Assembly: GCA_014898425.1 (NCBI GenBank)
Contig: RCSZ01000007.1
Coordinates: 62,001 to 126,000 of the forward strand
Length of the DNA stretch: 64,000 bases
Direction of reading: 5' to 3'
Source: Botryotinia globosa
Lineage: Eukaryota > Ascomycota > Leotiomycetes > Helotiales > Sclerotiniaceae
Positions within the stretch are counted from its first letter, which is position 1. Every line of letters starts with the position of its first letter. The notes below the pieces were generated by a model, which was given only the letters and a program-made list of their open reading frames with translations, searched no databases and had not been told where the DNA came from. The position numbers and the translations under genes were made by a program. Of this stretch, positions 31,640 through 45,800 are shown one piece after another.

Positions 31640-34456
31640 TCGGAAAGGGTGGAGGAGTGGGTATTGGGAGATCTAAGGTCAACATGGGTTGAGACCTTCA
31701 CACGCAATTTTGGGGGAGACGCAAGGAGATAGGAGATAAGAGCTAGTGACCTTTGTGCTTCTTTTGCTTTACATGATCCTATCCCTCATCTGCAACTTCG
31801 AGGTCATGAGCATCCACATGTATCAGACTTCCTTAGATAAGAGCTGGACAGAGAGCATAGACAACTTCAAAGGTTCTCTTGAAAATGGCCAAGATTTAAT
31901 GAATCAATTTCTGGTAACATACTAGGCGAGGGGGCAGGAGGCGAAGAGGCGGCAAACGAATGACTTTTTGATGTTGAATCAAGGATAGCCAAGGAGTTTA
32001 GCGGGATTTTACTTGTAGCTAATGAACAGAAGAAGTAGATGAGAGAAAGTGAGAGAAAGAAAGAGGTGCGTTCTATTTTAAAACGCACCAATGGCGAAAG
32101 GGTTTAGGATATTATAATTGAATATCAATATTGTCAACATTTGTAAGTGTCTGCAATTTTCAATGAGTTTTCAGACATTCATTAGTCTTGACACATGCAT
32201 CACATAGCTGTTAATTCACCACGCCTGAGACACTCCCATTCCTCCGAATCCACTTACTAACCACTTCCTCGGATAACCCCAAGCATCTCCCCCCCCTGAA
32301 CCCCAAAATACGCTGTCACAAATCCAAAGTCCCAAGTTCAGGTACTCATCGCCATGGTCTGATTCCATCTTATTCCATTCTATTCTCTCCCATTCGATCC
32401 AACGAAAAATTCTAGAACAATCCTGCTCGCTTCTAATGATGATCCCATACACGATGCCGAGATTCTCATATCCTCGAATTTCAAACCCCTACTTTGATTC
32501 CAGCACTCATGCATTTTCGTCCCATCTTATGATATTCATCCCACTTGAATGTTAGTTTTTTTTTTTTTTCGAAGAATATCAACGCCACGTCTCACTGCTT
32601 GACCTCCGACTCTCCTTTCCTCCCCTCCCTTCTCGCATTATTCTTCGAACAGATTCGAAGAAAACAAGAACTACTTTTCCCGCTCCCATTAGAGATCTAC
32701 CCACAACCTACTCAGATCCCCCCAGCCCTTCTCGAATAACATTGAACAATCACACGCCCCCCCTTCTACTTAGGTACCCTCCCCAACCCGAGCCATCCCA
32801 TCTCCAATCTCGCCACTACCCAAATAAAACCCACATACTCAACACAAACCCCAAATCTATTTCCACAATCACAATACCCATCTCATCTCATCACCCATCC
32901 CTCCAACCTTCCATCGATCCGAGAAATCCTCTCAAGTATCCTTTCCGCTCCGCTCCCATCCACCCGCCCTCAACTCAAGCACCCCAGTCTCTCAATCTTC
33001 ATCCCATACCCATCCCTATCTCTAGACACCTTCACACCTCGCCCCTCTTGACAAACTATACCTCTGAACACAAACACAAACATCGACTCAAACCTCAAAC
33101 ACCAAACAACAATCCAAATCAAGATCAAGATCGCCCCCCAAAATGTTCGACTCTAAACCCACTCCACCCCAATCCCCAATTCCCAATCCCAAACACCTAC
33201 CCATCTCCTTCTCCTTCCCCTCCTAAAACTCCAAGTCTATCCAAATCCCCATCTCTATCCCCATCCCCATCCCCATCTCCATCCACCCCAAGTCCAAGCC
33301 CAAGTCCAAGTCCACATCCAAGCACAGTCCCAACTTCGAGTCCAAGCGCATGCACCGCATCGCACCGTCCTAGAGCGGAATCTTCCCACCTAATCTCTCA
33401 GATCATTCTAAAATTTTATCTCCAGGATAATCGCTAAGCATCAACCAGTTCGCATTGAATTCGGCTCTGATAGAATTAAGCATTCAATAGTCGGTAGGAA
33501 CTAGTCTGCCGCTTGGTAGAGCCGGTAACTATCGTAGCTGAGGGCATTGGTACATCGACAACACGCGAACTTTGATTCACTTACATTAATACCCCATTAC
33601 CCAATCAGAATGCAACAGTATAGAACATGTAATCTTCGAATCTTCAAACTTTCATTGTGGCAAAGCCATGATATCTAACCTAGCCCTACGACAGGAACCA
33701 CACGGCCGGCAATTCAATCCTTATATTTCTCTCATCTTCTCTCATCATTTCAAAACAGCCCATTCATCCCATTCCATCATACCTGGAATATTCCCATTCC
33801 TCGATCTTCAATCATCAATCCCATTCCCATAAGTCCATGACGGTGATCATATCATTCCCAATACGCCATCCATTAAAACAATGGGTTCATTCCTTCAAAC
33901 ACCCAATCTTCCATCATTCGCCAATATCAAAGTCTAAATGATATATACGCGTCCCATTGTATTGCATCAACCAAAAAAAACCCACGCTAAAGCAACTGCA
34001 AACGCAAAAAAGCAAAAAAAGACAATTAGTCTAAAATGTAATATGTATGGAGGAGATCTGTGCCAAAAACAAACCCCCCATCAAAAAATCAAAAGATAAA
34101 CAAGCAATAGTATATTGCTCTGGCACAAAGGCCTAGTTCAAAGCCGATCGAAATGTAAGCTGGATCTTTGGGTATTCAACGCGATGGAAGCAGGTAATAG
34201 CAACGCTAGGTTCGACTCGCAGCGAGTTTTAAATTGTTGAAGATATGCCTGCCAATATTGGTTGAAAATTATGTGTGTATTGGTACATCTTTCTCTCAAG
34301 TAGGCCGTTTCTTATCGTAATTGTGGTATCAAAAAAGAAGGGAGTTCGTAGAATTCATAAAAGTCCGAGTGTATTGTGATGTTCCAGAATTCATCTAAAA
34401 GGTACTCCAGTGCCAATCTCTTGGGACACTTGCTGGAAGACTCTCGGGTGGACCTT
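31640..34456. other. Intergenic, C/T-rich, no supported gene
   Basis: From 32580 to 33340 the plus strand is almost a pure C/T/A tract with CCCATC- and CCAAGT-type repeats. It gives a 231-codon open frame (32742-33437) of proline, serine and histidine that has no domain and looks like a composition artefact. It could instead be a long leader or promoter. A poly-T run lies at about 32550-32568. From 33440 to 34456 I see only the 3' flank of the next gene. Confidence 0.4.
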
Positions 34457-35671
34457 TCAATTGTTGGCCAATGAGGTTGTCGACAACTCTACCTCTGGCA
34501 CAATTGACGACTGGAGTAGTGGGAGTTCTTGGTTCATCTTGAGAGCTTTCGCTGTTAGAACGACTGGATCGCGCAATAGACCAGCTTCTATACTCGTGCC
34601 AGCAGTGTTCGCAGGAACGGCTTTGAGTGCCCTTTGGGTGGTAGTTGGCATCTTGATCAAGAGGAATTGAATAACCAGAGTGTTGATCGCAGAAAATGTT
34701 TCCACAGCGGCGACAATGATGGCGTCTTGTGAAGTAGGTGAAGTATTTTGTGCAAGTAGTCTCATCGCAGATGGAGGATTCGGGATCAGGCTATCGAGCA
34801 ATAGAGTTAGCATCCCATCTTGTAAATATAAGAAGTAAAAGACTGAAAGATGATTGGCATGTAAGGTGGATAGATATTCCTGTTTGAAGCACGCGACCGA
34901 GCCAAGCGATGAGGAATGGTGTGCCTGGCGGCTAGGGATCCATTACGAATTTCTAGCACGTAATCTCCCTCAAGGTATTGCAACATTTGTTTGCACAAGT
35001 TCCAAATACCCCGAACACCCCAAGACTTCTTGAATGCAAAAAAGATAAGGAAGTTCAAGAGGTAAGACTCCCGAGGTCGTTCGTAATCTTTCCAATTCTG
35101 TTCTTTGGATTTGCTTCGAAATAACAGGATGGGGAAACTTTTGCTAACATACCTTCCAGTGATTTCTTGTTGGCAATGCGGTTACCTTTCCAAGGCCCTC
35201 AACACTCCATTCAGATTCAGTTATTGCGCCCAATCCAAATTTTCCACTATCTCCAGTCGATCTTCTAGTCAATGTTGTTGCGCTGTCCAAATCATCAAAG
35301 CTGCTATGCATACTTTGTGGTGGAGTAAGTGGTGATGGCTTCATCATTCTCCTGGGTGGATCTGTTGGTCTCAAAACCGCTGGCACATACAATGGCGACT
35401 TGGGTGGTCGCAACTGTCTAGTGTGCGCTGGTAAATAATTTGGAAGTCCATTTCTTGGTGAGGTGGGAGAAGCATTATTTGGAGTTGGCGGAGTGGTATT
35501 TGTCGGAGAGATTTGCTGACTGTTGTAGAGAGTATATTGAGAGGGGGAAGCCGTGAATTGCTGAGCCGGCATTGCGAAATCTGCAGACATCACTCTCGAT
35601 TTCTCTGATGTGAAGTCGTAAGTGGTAGTAGGAGGAGGGTAGGAAGTCTGTCGGTTTGTTTCGAAGAACAT
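34457..35671 (-). CDS. Unrecognised conserved-looking protein, possible frame break
   Basis: Three consecutive minus-strand coding blocks look like one gene. Block 1 is 35153..35671 (MFFETNRQTSYPPPTT, rich in Ser, Thr and Pro, ending TALPTRNHWK). Block 2 starts at 35097 after a 55-bp intron (donor GTATGT, acceptor AACAG, phase 0) and reads NWKDYERPRESYLLNFL and then RASNRNIYPPYMPIIFQ. Block 3 (about 34835 to 34457) reads LQDGMLTLLLDSLIPNPP and ends SLANN. Blocks 2 and 3 are offset by one frame at about 34810-34845, and I see no normal intron there. It is either a frameshifted gene, a sequence error or an unusual splice. Blocks 2 and 3 resemble an ordinary folded domain; the first part looks disordered. 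No function is assigned. Confidence 0.6.
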
Positions 35672-37778
35672 GGAATTTCACTCTCACTTTCTGATATGAG
35701 AGTTGAGGATTGGTGAAGAAGAGAAAAGGGCGGGAGGGATTGATAAGATGTTCCTTTCCTGACTCTTATCGGTGAAAGCGACCCAAGGTAACAGTGACAG
35801 AACGGCGGCGATGTTATTGTGCGCCTCTTAGAGATAGAAGAAAGTAGGTTGACGATGCGGTTATCGTAGGCCTTGCTACTATTACAAAGCCTTCTTCGGA
35901 AAGTTCTTATCGAACCAACTTCCAAATTCGATTATTGAGAAATGATGGTTGGATGATTAATAACCACAATTATATATTCTATTGATGAATGATCAATAGA
36001 ATATGAATGTAATAGGTGAATGAATGATTATTTATTATGATGTATGTTATTATGACTGTATGACTTCGGGAGTCTTGTAGAGGGAAGGGGAAAAGAATCG
36101 AATATCGTGTAGAATGAACGGGTAAGTAGTAGGAATTCGGTTTTATTTAATCCTTGGGCAGCGTTGTAGTATTGTGGCGGGTGGACTGGATTGGATGATT
36201 GATAGTTCTCGCTTCGACCAATTGGTTCTTTATGAGTCGATGGATGTGAGAGATAACAATGCAAATGTATATGCAAATGCAATCCAATCTTCTTTCAAGG
36301 ATCCTTGTAAAGCTTTGCTAATTTCCTACACAATAGAGCTTGGGGAACTAAACTCTTCGAATCCGATGTCTTAAACAAGTAAGATAGATAAGAAGGATAC
36401 GATAGGATAAGATGGTCGTATATGTCGATGTTGTACCTCGTTATACAGGAGGGTAGAAGATTGAAGGTGGGTAAGAAGTTTAAAATATAGGTAAGACTTG
36501 AAAGGAGATGATTGGTGAGAGGTAGGAGGTAGAAGTAGAGATAGAGATAGATAGAGATAGAGATATAAATGTTGCAGCAGATGCTGAAGTAGATGTTGTA
36601 GAAGTAGAAGCGAGAAGTATGAGTAACTTGGAAGAAAGGGTTGAAGTCTTTCTGAGTTTCCAATTGCTTTGCTTTTGAATGAGGAAGGTATTTCGATCTT
36701 TGATTGTTGAGACGAGACAAGATGAGCGTTTCGACGAGAGGGGGGGCAATTTGATATGTATACTCCGTACGCACATTGAACAGATAGAGTGGAGGGGGGT
36801 GGATAATGGAAAAGTGGATTGAAGCTAAGATATGGGATGCTGGAGTAAAAGTTAGAATGTCTAATGATGTATCCTCAAGTCTCTACTTTTTTACCTTTGC
36901 TTTCTCAACTACCCGACAACTACTCCGTACTCGAGTAATTCACACGTGCAGTACATGGGAAGAACCCAGTTAGAACAGTTTAAACTATAATTTTGATCAG
37001 ATATCTACCGGTCTTCAGACTACAGTACATAATAGTTCAATATATTCTCGGAGGGCTAATGTTAGATATGGAGATATATGGGTAAATGGATATATGGCTA
37101 TAGGTAATTTCATTCAAGGATTTTACTTCCTCCCTATTGATTTGAACATGCACTTTTACGAGGCACGAGTTATGTGTAGAGAACGTCGTCAAGAGTATGG
37201 AAAAAGAAGGATCTCTTCTCATTCGAATCGCCCGATACTGCATATGTGTTGAACTCCATTAAGCATTTCTGTGTAAGGTACATGCATCCATTGATCATAG
37301 CAAGATTCAAATCCCGTAGAGAGGTGCAGTCTACACGGCAGAGCTATATTCCGAGTCTCGCCAATTCCGTCCATGTACAGTACAGTACACAGCAGAAATT
37401 AGCATCACCGTCGGAAGAATCCACTCTTCTACGGAGTAGATGAAATTGACGATCAGCTAAGCAGCAGAACTTATGAATTACTAGGGTTTGATTGGGTAAC
37501 AACACACATGTTGAAGTGGATTGGAGAAAAAAGCTAAGACTTGACATGATCGTAATAGTATTAGATGCCTACGATAGGGATCCATTTAGTATCGGCCAAT
37601 ACCAGGATTAAAGGAGTTCGTGCCGAGATGTGAGCCCAAATTGATCAAGGATGCGAAAGCAGCTACCGAGAATGTCCTCCTCGTCAATTCAAATTTTCCC
37701 TTCCAGCCACAATTGACACAATGCACGGAAGTTTGTATTCGGAGGTAGGTGGTAGTGATATGGTTAGTTAAGGGATAA

Positions 37779-37821
37779 GAAACGAGAAACGAGAAACGAG
37801 AAACGAGAAACGAGAAACGAG
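37779..37821. repeat. 7-bp tandem repeat, about 6 copies
   Basis: The unit GAAACGA is repeated six times without change in intergenic DNA. Confidence 0.95.
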
Positions 37822-38005
37822 AGGGAACAGACGATTACGATCAACAGGAGGAAAGAACAGATATCAATACACAGGACACTGTAAACAAGATTTCAAACAT
37901 TAGATAATTGAGCGGTCAAAGAAAACAAATAGATATGTGTAACTCTGACTACATATCGAAATTCATGCGCCGTCAGCCTCAGATAAAAATGGAATCTGGG
38001 TTTAT

Positions 38006-38068
38006 CACACACACACACACACACACACACATACATACACATACACACACATACACATACACATACAC
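38006..38068. repeat. (CA)n microsatellite with TACA interruptions
   Basis: About 12 uninterrupted CA units are followed by ACATAC variants. It is likely length-polymorphic. Confidence 0.95.
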
Positions 38069-40599
38069 GGTGCACCACACACAAAATCCGTACACACTCT
38101 TTCCCTTGGATCTTGATCTACCAATCTTATTGAGAAGTTAAAACCAATCTTCACTTGTCAGCCATCAAGATGACACCCGAGGTCCCGAACTTGAGAGAAA
38201 AGACCTCGTTAAACTTTTTTGAGAAGGGATCGACTAGGGTCCTCTCGTTCCACAGTTTACACTAATAAAATCACTGTCGCGTGTGCATGAGCTAAAAATC
38301 AAAAATCAAGGGTCTAATGCGAAATTTAATTGGTGGCCAAGTGTTCTCTTATCAGAGTAATTTAATTGGCTGTGGGTAGAGACACTATGATGTATTATTA
38401 CGGTAACTTGTCGGAGGGCGGATGTTGAGGAAAGGATCTTGGTTGGAGAGTTTGAAAGTTTGAAAGTTTCAAAGCTTGAAGCTTGACAGGTCTTGAGTCT
38501 TGAGTCTTGACTCGAGAATACTGCTGGATAGCTGGGCTGGGCAGTGGAGGCTTATGAGAGAGGGTCGGTCGCATATAGGCAAGAGGGTCATAATTTTGTC
38601 GACTTTGGGGGAAAGGGGGAAAGGGGGAGGGGGGGGCAATCGAGGGAACGTCTGAACAACTTCGTACGGAATAACTACCGCAACATCTGAACACATAGAT
38701 CTGTTCTTTACATCTATCTGTTCTACACGTCTGAAATTGTAAGCTGCTGCAATCTGATGTTCTGGACTCTTTGATGCCGAAACCTTGGTGTCTCGGTAGG
38801 TTTAGTACCGGTATCGTAAATTCAATGGCGGTTTTGAGTGACGACTTTTATGTCTTGGCTCTATGATGGTTTGGAAATCATCGAGCCCATCATGAAGATC
38901 CCAAAGATAACAACCAACTTACTCGTAACTTGAGTATATATAGAGTAGAACTTGGGTACGTACCGGTACTCTAAAGAATTTACGGCGTCACTAGAATCTT
39001 GGGATCGCTCTGTGCAACGTGAATCAAAACCTTCACTTATCTAAACTTTCTCAAACCAAGGAAATTGAAGGAATCTTGATGACCTTTGCGACTGCTACAG
39101 TGCTACCGTTCCACACAAATTACAATGCACATCTCTTGGGTTTTCTCCGTACTGTACTTACTCCCTTGGATATGAATGAATTCCAAAGTTAACACGCTTG
39201 TCCTTTGATCAATCAATGGTTCTGTGTTGTAACTTGTTTGTAACTTGTAAGCCTGTAACAACTTACATGGTCGACGGTCGTATTACATGGATTTCGTGAC
39301 TCGCGCATACGGCGGCGACTATCGGAGTTTGTCAGTGGTCGCTGATTTATTTATCGCTGTTAAGCTGCTTGATTGAGGCTGTCTCACGACTTGCTTTTCA
39401 TCACATCCAACCAAATTCACCTGAGTGTGCTCCGTACCCCTCCAAGATCCATCAATCAAACTCTCCTGATATAATTGGTCCGTTCTCATAGCCGACAAAT
39501 TTCCCAATTCCAATCCATTTCCGGAAGATCCATTTAAACCGTTGAAGCATAGTAATACTCTAAACTCAATCAATCATTAGTCTGAAATCTCGCCCTGCCG
39601 CCAGACGGAATCCCAAAATACTTGGCCACATAGAGAGCTGGGCTGGGTAAAGTCTCTAACGCTACTACTTAGTTGCCGAGAGCATTTCAATGACCGACAG
39701 CATGCTAATCGGTGCGACTTCTCAAGATCGTCACGAAACGCGATTCAATTAACCGTCTTTAATGACGATGTACACACTCCAAGGCCTTGTATGAAATCCA
39801 TTTTGGGTACTTGTATGCAGAGCTCAGGGGCCTGATGATGGCCCTTTATGCTGATCCGGATTTTACCTTTGAGTTTCTACCACCGAGAGGTCATCTCTCA
39901 GCGCGGTAGCGAGTCGACTTCACACTATAAAATCATCATGGGATGGATGTAAATGCAAGAGATGCAGGAAGGTGGTATCACTGTGGGGTATTGGGGAAGG
40001 TTCTAAGGAGTAGGAAGTATTCGATACTCTAGAAGACCTAGAACGAATCTGTACGGATCAAATGGACCATTCGATCACTGGACTCTTTTGTGGATTGTTG
40101 ACAACTCAATCTTGGTGGCAAAAGATTAACCCAACAGCCTTGACTGAAGCTTTTGAAGATCTGTTATCAACTCAACAACCAACTTGTCACTTGTTTTTCT
40201 GTGTCTTGTTTCCTGTGTCTTTGAGGCTGTGAATTTCTTCGGCAAATTGTCTTTGGTTTCTTCGGATCTCAACCGGATTAATTCTGGCACTGAGATTGAA
40301 GGTGGAAATTTATATCGGGCCCTAATGTGGATTTTCAACACATCGACCCCTCCAGCAATGCGCCCCCATTCTCGGAGATTTCCGCTTAACGTTTCTGGTG
40401 CAGTGGTGACTGGTGAGGCTTGTTATTTGCAGTAGCGGACCCTTTTCATTCTATGGTACACTACTGATATTGGCGAGGAGGAGTGTAAGCTAGGATATGT
40501 ATACAATGCATTGACAAATTTTGATCGTGAAAGCTTCATGGGCCATGGCACTTAGAAGGGTTCATTTCCAGTCATGCGGAGGTTGAGATTTCAAATTAT

Positions 40600-41600
40600 T
40601 GATTGCTGTTGCCGGTTGAGGGTAAGTCTTCAAGAGAAGGACGTGCAGGAGTCAAGATCCTTCCGCTCCAGGTAAGGCTGCCCCGGATCCGATTGAAGTG
40701 GAGTAGCAGTTTCATGCTCGTCGAAGGAGAAAACAATGGTTCGTAGGAAAGGGAACGGTCTTGTGAAGTTGTGACTTGTGAGGGATTTTTGAGGCCATCC
40801 ATATTTTTGCTTAAATTAAGGGTCTGCGCGGGAAACGCGGACTATAGTCTATGGGGCGCTCGAATACCCATTTCGTACCCATTCCGCCCCATTATGTGGC
40901 TGCTTGGACCATCGTCAAAATTGACATCTCCATGGTCTTTTCGGTATTTTGGTGTAAGAGGAATTGTTCTGTGTTCACTTCCGTTGCAACTTTGTAACCT
41001 TGATGATCTTTGGAAACTTGCCGAAACTGGACACAACTGAAAGTGAGGATAGTTCCTGATCGTCGAGAATCGGATCCTTCAACGTATCATGAATCATGAT
41101 AGTAGGCCGTCTTTCTGGGACGATCAAACCTCCATGAGGAAGTTGAATGCGGTCGTTTAAATCCCGGCAATGGAATATCTTGCCATATCACAATCGTTTC
41201 TGCTCATATCTCTTCCTCGATCTGCGGTGATGCATTTCCATCGAGGGTTGGATTGTCCGACATCGCAACCAGATTCTCGCAAAGGTTGATCCTTATCACA
41301 ATTAAAGGCAATTGAGAAATATCATTGGAGCCATGAAGAATTGCTATCGTCAATTGATCGAAGGCTAGTGATGCGGTCTCCCTGCTGTCATAGAAGTTAC
41401 CTCCAGAAGACTCCCCTACCCATACAGATAACGCACGAGCTGCTGGGCGTCGATAAAAGTCTCTCAATCGAAGATACTATGTCATATCGGCTGGATGTAC
41501 CATGGACTCGAGCCTTCGATCGCTATGATATGAGCTGTTGCTTCAAAATTGAGATCCGGGAAACCATGGCTCCTTCCTCGCAAGTTCTTGGGAGTTGACA
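40600..41600 (-). pseudogene. Probable relic of an unrecognised protein gene
   Basis: Protein-like minus-strand pieces occur in order but in different frames. Near 41520 it reads GTSSRYDIVSSIERLLST, then SLAFDQLTIAILHGSNDI and ENLVAMSDNPTLDG (about 41370-41230). A long clean piece at about 41185-40970 begins YGKIFHCRDLNDRIQ and runs through LPHGGLIVPERRPTIMIHD to FGKFPKIIKVTKLQRK. At least one in-frame stop and two frame changes separate them. I do not recognise the family. It may be a decayed gene rather than chance, because the last piece has normal codon and residue composition over about 70 codons. An intron-rich live gene is possible but I could not fit splice sites. Confidence 0.3.
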
Positions 41601-42829
41601 ACATCTTGAACCCTCACCTGCTAGATTTTCCCAGAGAGACAGACTAGCCTTTGCGCGTGTCAACAGGACGTGAAGTCTCATACGACAACTCGCTGGGTCG
41701 CAAAAGAGGATTCTTGCCTCATTTATTTTTTCGCTTTATATAGAATGCATGGCATTGCTTTTTTTTTTCTCCCGCTCAGCTTTGCTCTGAGTTTGTGATC
41801 CCTCGAGGATTTTACTGAAACTCCCTCCCCTTCACCAGGGATCAATTATCGCAACCGCGAATGCCAAAATCCATGGGTTGCGTGCCCTCATATCTTGAGA
41901 GCTCTTATTTCCATGTTATGATATCTTCACAGTAGACAAAGCAGATTTCATAAAGATATCTGCAGCCCGTCTATTGCGGCGGTGCAAACGGAATGAGTAT
42001 GCAATCAATGCGAGTCTACAAATTGAATCAAAACTTTGAAATGAAGTCAGCCAAAGCTGTGGGGCATTATGCGCGGCTTGCTACGTTTCGACCCGACCCC
42101 CTTAATTGCGGAAAGGCACAGCACGTTTTCAACCCCTTCGAATGAGGTCATGGAATTGGCATCGCATGGTAAGTCTATTTCCCATTGGAAAGCATATGAC
42201 GGAAAACGTACTATCCACGGAAGCGTGCTGCGGATATGACCAGTGTGTGCTCTACATTGAACAAATTATCTCGCCACTCAAATTTACATTTTTTGGTCGT
42301 TTGTTTGTCTCAAGGCACAACGATGTTGGTACAGGGGGCATCCAGCTTCGAAATAAATCAATGCTAGTTTTTTGCGCCCGTGAATACTACCTAAATGCAC
42401 TCGGCCTTGGGCAATTCGCAAATGGTATCCTGATCACAGGTCGTAAAAAGAAATACAATGCAGGATTCCTGTATTTCATGTGTGAATGGCCATATAATGC
42501 GTAGCTTGGAAATTTCGTTTGTTTTCTATCTCTTGATTTGCGGCGTATTGAGAGCCTTGCATGCAGCCTCCCAGCTGCTTTGGTTGTACAGACGAGATTG
42601 AGGGCCTCCATCCATCATTTGCTATCACAATTGGTCATCGTTGTCGGTAGATGAGACGAGTTGAAATACCACCATCTTTCTCATCAGGTACTCGTAAGAA
42701 CATCTGAAAGACTAGAATCACATTTGAAAATATAATTCTCGTATCGTTTCCTATCATCGTCGCTCACACATAACATTCTGGTACACATCTTCAATTTGTT
42801 TAGAGACGCTGGCAATCATAGCGAGCAGT

Positions 42830-45800
42830 ATGGCTAGCTGGCGAGGTGACACCATAGGTCGGGGATGGCAAGGGGAAGATCGAGAAGATGGGAGTTTGAG
42901 AGACAGGAATAAAAGCTCAGGGGGTACTGAAAGACAAGGTTCTCGTAGAAGCTTTGGCTCGCATGTTCGCGGTCGCCGTCGCGGTCGCGGGAGTGGAGAA
43001 AGAGGTCTGGGCAATCCCAATCGATCGGATGACATATGCTGGAGCTTTCAAAGGGCAGGCAATTGCTCACGCGGATCGCGGTGCAGATTTTCTCACGAAG
43101 TCTCGAATACTGACGAAGTGTTTCAACAACCTCGTTCAAGGCCCGAGGAGACATTGGACCAACAGGAAGCTAGAAACACTTATTCTAGTTGGAAATACCT
43201 CATCAAATCCCATCCTAGACCTAACGATATCCGAACTATAGAAATGCTGTGGCAAGGTGCTATTCAGATTTTGGATGGCGAAGATCGAGACAATAAGCAG
43301 ATGGTCCCTCAAGATCTAGAAAATGACAAATTCTTTGGTCGCGAGCACATTCGAGTTCTTCTGGGTATGACTACTCATACGGATGGCGCAGGAACATATG
43401 TTAAACTTGTGCAGCCTTTCCTGTATGTTATGACACATCAGGCATTATTGGACTGCTTGTCCATCGATACTTGTGTGGGGAACCTCTACAACTTTGTCAG
43501 CGGCAGTAATGGATCTCGTGCGATTCCATTCTTTCAAACTCTAATGACCAATCTGCTAGAGATACATTATTTCTCCAACCAGGCTTCCACTGATGAGATA
43601 GAGAGGACTTTGATCGCAATTTCTACTTGCCTTCGAGAACTTCTCAGACGAGAGCGACATGCATTGTTGCATGATGACCTCCCCAACGTTGTGACTTCCC
43701 TCGAAAATTCTGTGGCTATCATTGGTGTCGATCGAAATTCGGCAGCTTTTGCCATAATTCCATCTCGCATTCAAGAAATTCGAGGCATGATAGCCCGAGC
43801 TAAAGGACTTCTTCACCAAGAAGATCCGCAACAAGTTGACGGTGTCTCTACCGCAGTTGTATCGACATACCCCCGGGAGATTACTCTACCTCAAGGAAGA
43901 CATGACAACGACAAGATGGACATCACAAGTATCAGGATTTTGCCGACCGAAGACGAAATTCGTAGCGAAGCTGTCGAATTCCTGCCCTCAACGGATGTCG
44001 ATCAGCCTCACTTCCTAGCGGACCCTGCTGCAAGACTGTTAGATACACACTTTCGATTGTTAAGACATGATATATTTGGTGAATTGAAATCCGTTCTCGG
44101 CGGTCTTATCCTTTCCATTGAAGCGGAGCCCTCGCTACTGGAAGACTCGAGGCTCAATTTTCCAAATATTAGAGCGCACTCTTATGCAGAAGCACATGTA
44201 GCAGACATTACATTCAACCAGCGACGAGACCTGGAAGTCCAAATTTCATTCTCTAACCCTCCGCAGTTGGTCAAGAAATCCAAACAAGACAGGAGAAAAT
44301 GGTGGAAAGAGTCAAAGCGGCTCGCCGAAGGCGTTTTACTATGTTTACTCTCATTCAATGGAACGAAATGCACTCCGTTATTTTTGACCGTCACAAAAAA
44401 GTTCACGGATCCCGAATTGGATTTTGGCTTGGTTTCAAACAAACTGCGAGCGATTATTACTGCAAAACTTGCCACTAGAAGTTCGAATGATTTCGAGAGC
44501 CTGACGCTGTTTAACTCAAGCTCAGCTAGAGGAATTCTGATAGAACTTCCTAGTATAATCCTTGCCACTTTCACCCCTATCCTAGAGAACCTCCAAGACA
44601 TGCAAAGATTAAATCGATTACCTTTTTGTCAATGGATTTTGCCAGACCGTCGACAGTTTGGTAGTTCAGCTACGCTTGATATACCACCCCCATTATATGC
44701 TCGCGGATCAAGATTTACGTTTTCGTTAAACTCTATTTTGAAAGATAGGTCAAAGGGTGATCTTCTTATCAACTCTTCAGGATCTTCGGTCGATGATGCC
44801 GGGCTTATTGATGAAATTGAACAACGAACGGAACTCGATCGTGGGCAAAGTGAAGCATTACTTGCTGCTCTTCTACGAGAGTTCTGTCACATTCAAGGAC
44901 CTCCAGGCACAGGAAAGTCTTTTCTAGGCGTAAAGCTTGTCAAAGTTTTATTATCGTGCAAGACGGCGAGACTTGGCCCCATAATCATCGTGTAAGTTGG
45001 ATACTCTTTGGTTCATATTCTGGAGGAAATTTGGCAACAATCCCATGATCCCACATTCTACATTCATTAATTTTGCATAGTTGCTACACGAATCATGCTC
45101 TTGACCAGTTTCTTGAACACTTGGTACGATCCGGCATTGGGAAAGTGATTCGAATAGGCGGACAGAGTAAATCGAAGGTCCTAGATGGAAAGAATCTTCG
45201 AGTAGTCTCCCAAGGTGAGACAATGACCAAGCCCGAAAGTAACACACTTAGAACCAGTCACTCGGCATTGGAAAATGAAGAATATCATTCGAAAAAGCTT
45301 CTTCGGCAACTGAATGGACTTGGAGATAATCCAAATTGGGGATCTTTAAAAGACTACGTCGCTCGACACTATCACAAGATCTACCTACAATTCGACAGGT
45401 TTGATGAGGAAGGCTTTGAAACGGTGAGGATGCCCTTTTTGTTATCAAGTGGCACAATTCCTTGATTTCATTTGGCCATGCTAATGATATATAACAAGGT
45501 TGGTGGAGAACCTTTCGATTTATGGCTCAGGTTTAAGATTGAAATAGATGGACAAGCACCAGTGTTTTCGGAGACACATACAATAGATGACTTGATAGAA
45601 TTCGCAAATGCCAATGTCCACTCACTAAATGGCAACGAAAGGATCATTCTTGTTAGACATTTTGCAGAAGAAGCGCGTAAAGAAGTTACGAACGACTTAT
45701 TTGAGTCTACAACTCAGACTATGGAACATAACCAGGCAATACAGAATGTATACTCCGATAAAGACAGGCGCGTATTACAGGGAGCGGATATTATCGGAGT

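Larger units (their letters stand above)
35672..42829. other. Gene-poor stretch with simple repeats and one possible relic
   Basis: The first kilobase is probably the leader and promoter of the minus-strand gene, with GATA-type repeats near 36535-36570. Microsatellites lie at 37779 and 38006 and a G-rich run near 38605-38635. A probable relic gene lies at 40600-41600 on the minus strand. A 132-codon plus frame at 42106-42504 has no recognisable feature. No other gene is supported. Confidence 0.45.

Noticed and set aside
32742..33437. 231-codon Pro/Ser/His-rich frame
   Set aside because: Low-complexity C/T-rich DNA keeps several frames open; no domain, no intron signals and no codon periodicity that I could see.
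37981..38068. CRISPR-like or regulatory repeat
   Set aside because: It is a plain CA microsatellite without spacers; CRISPR arrays are not expected in a fungal nucleus.
42106..42504. 132-codon plus-strand frame before the ZNFX1-type gene
   Set aside because: No recognisable motif, uneven residue composition and no splice link to neighbours; a chance frame or part of the leader.
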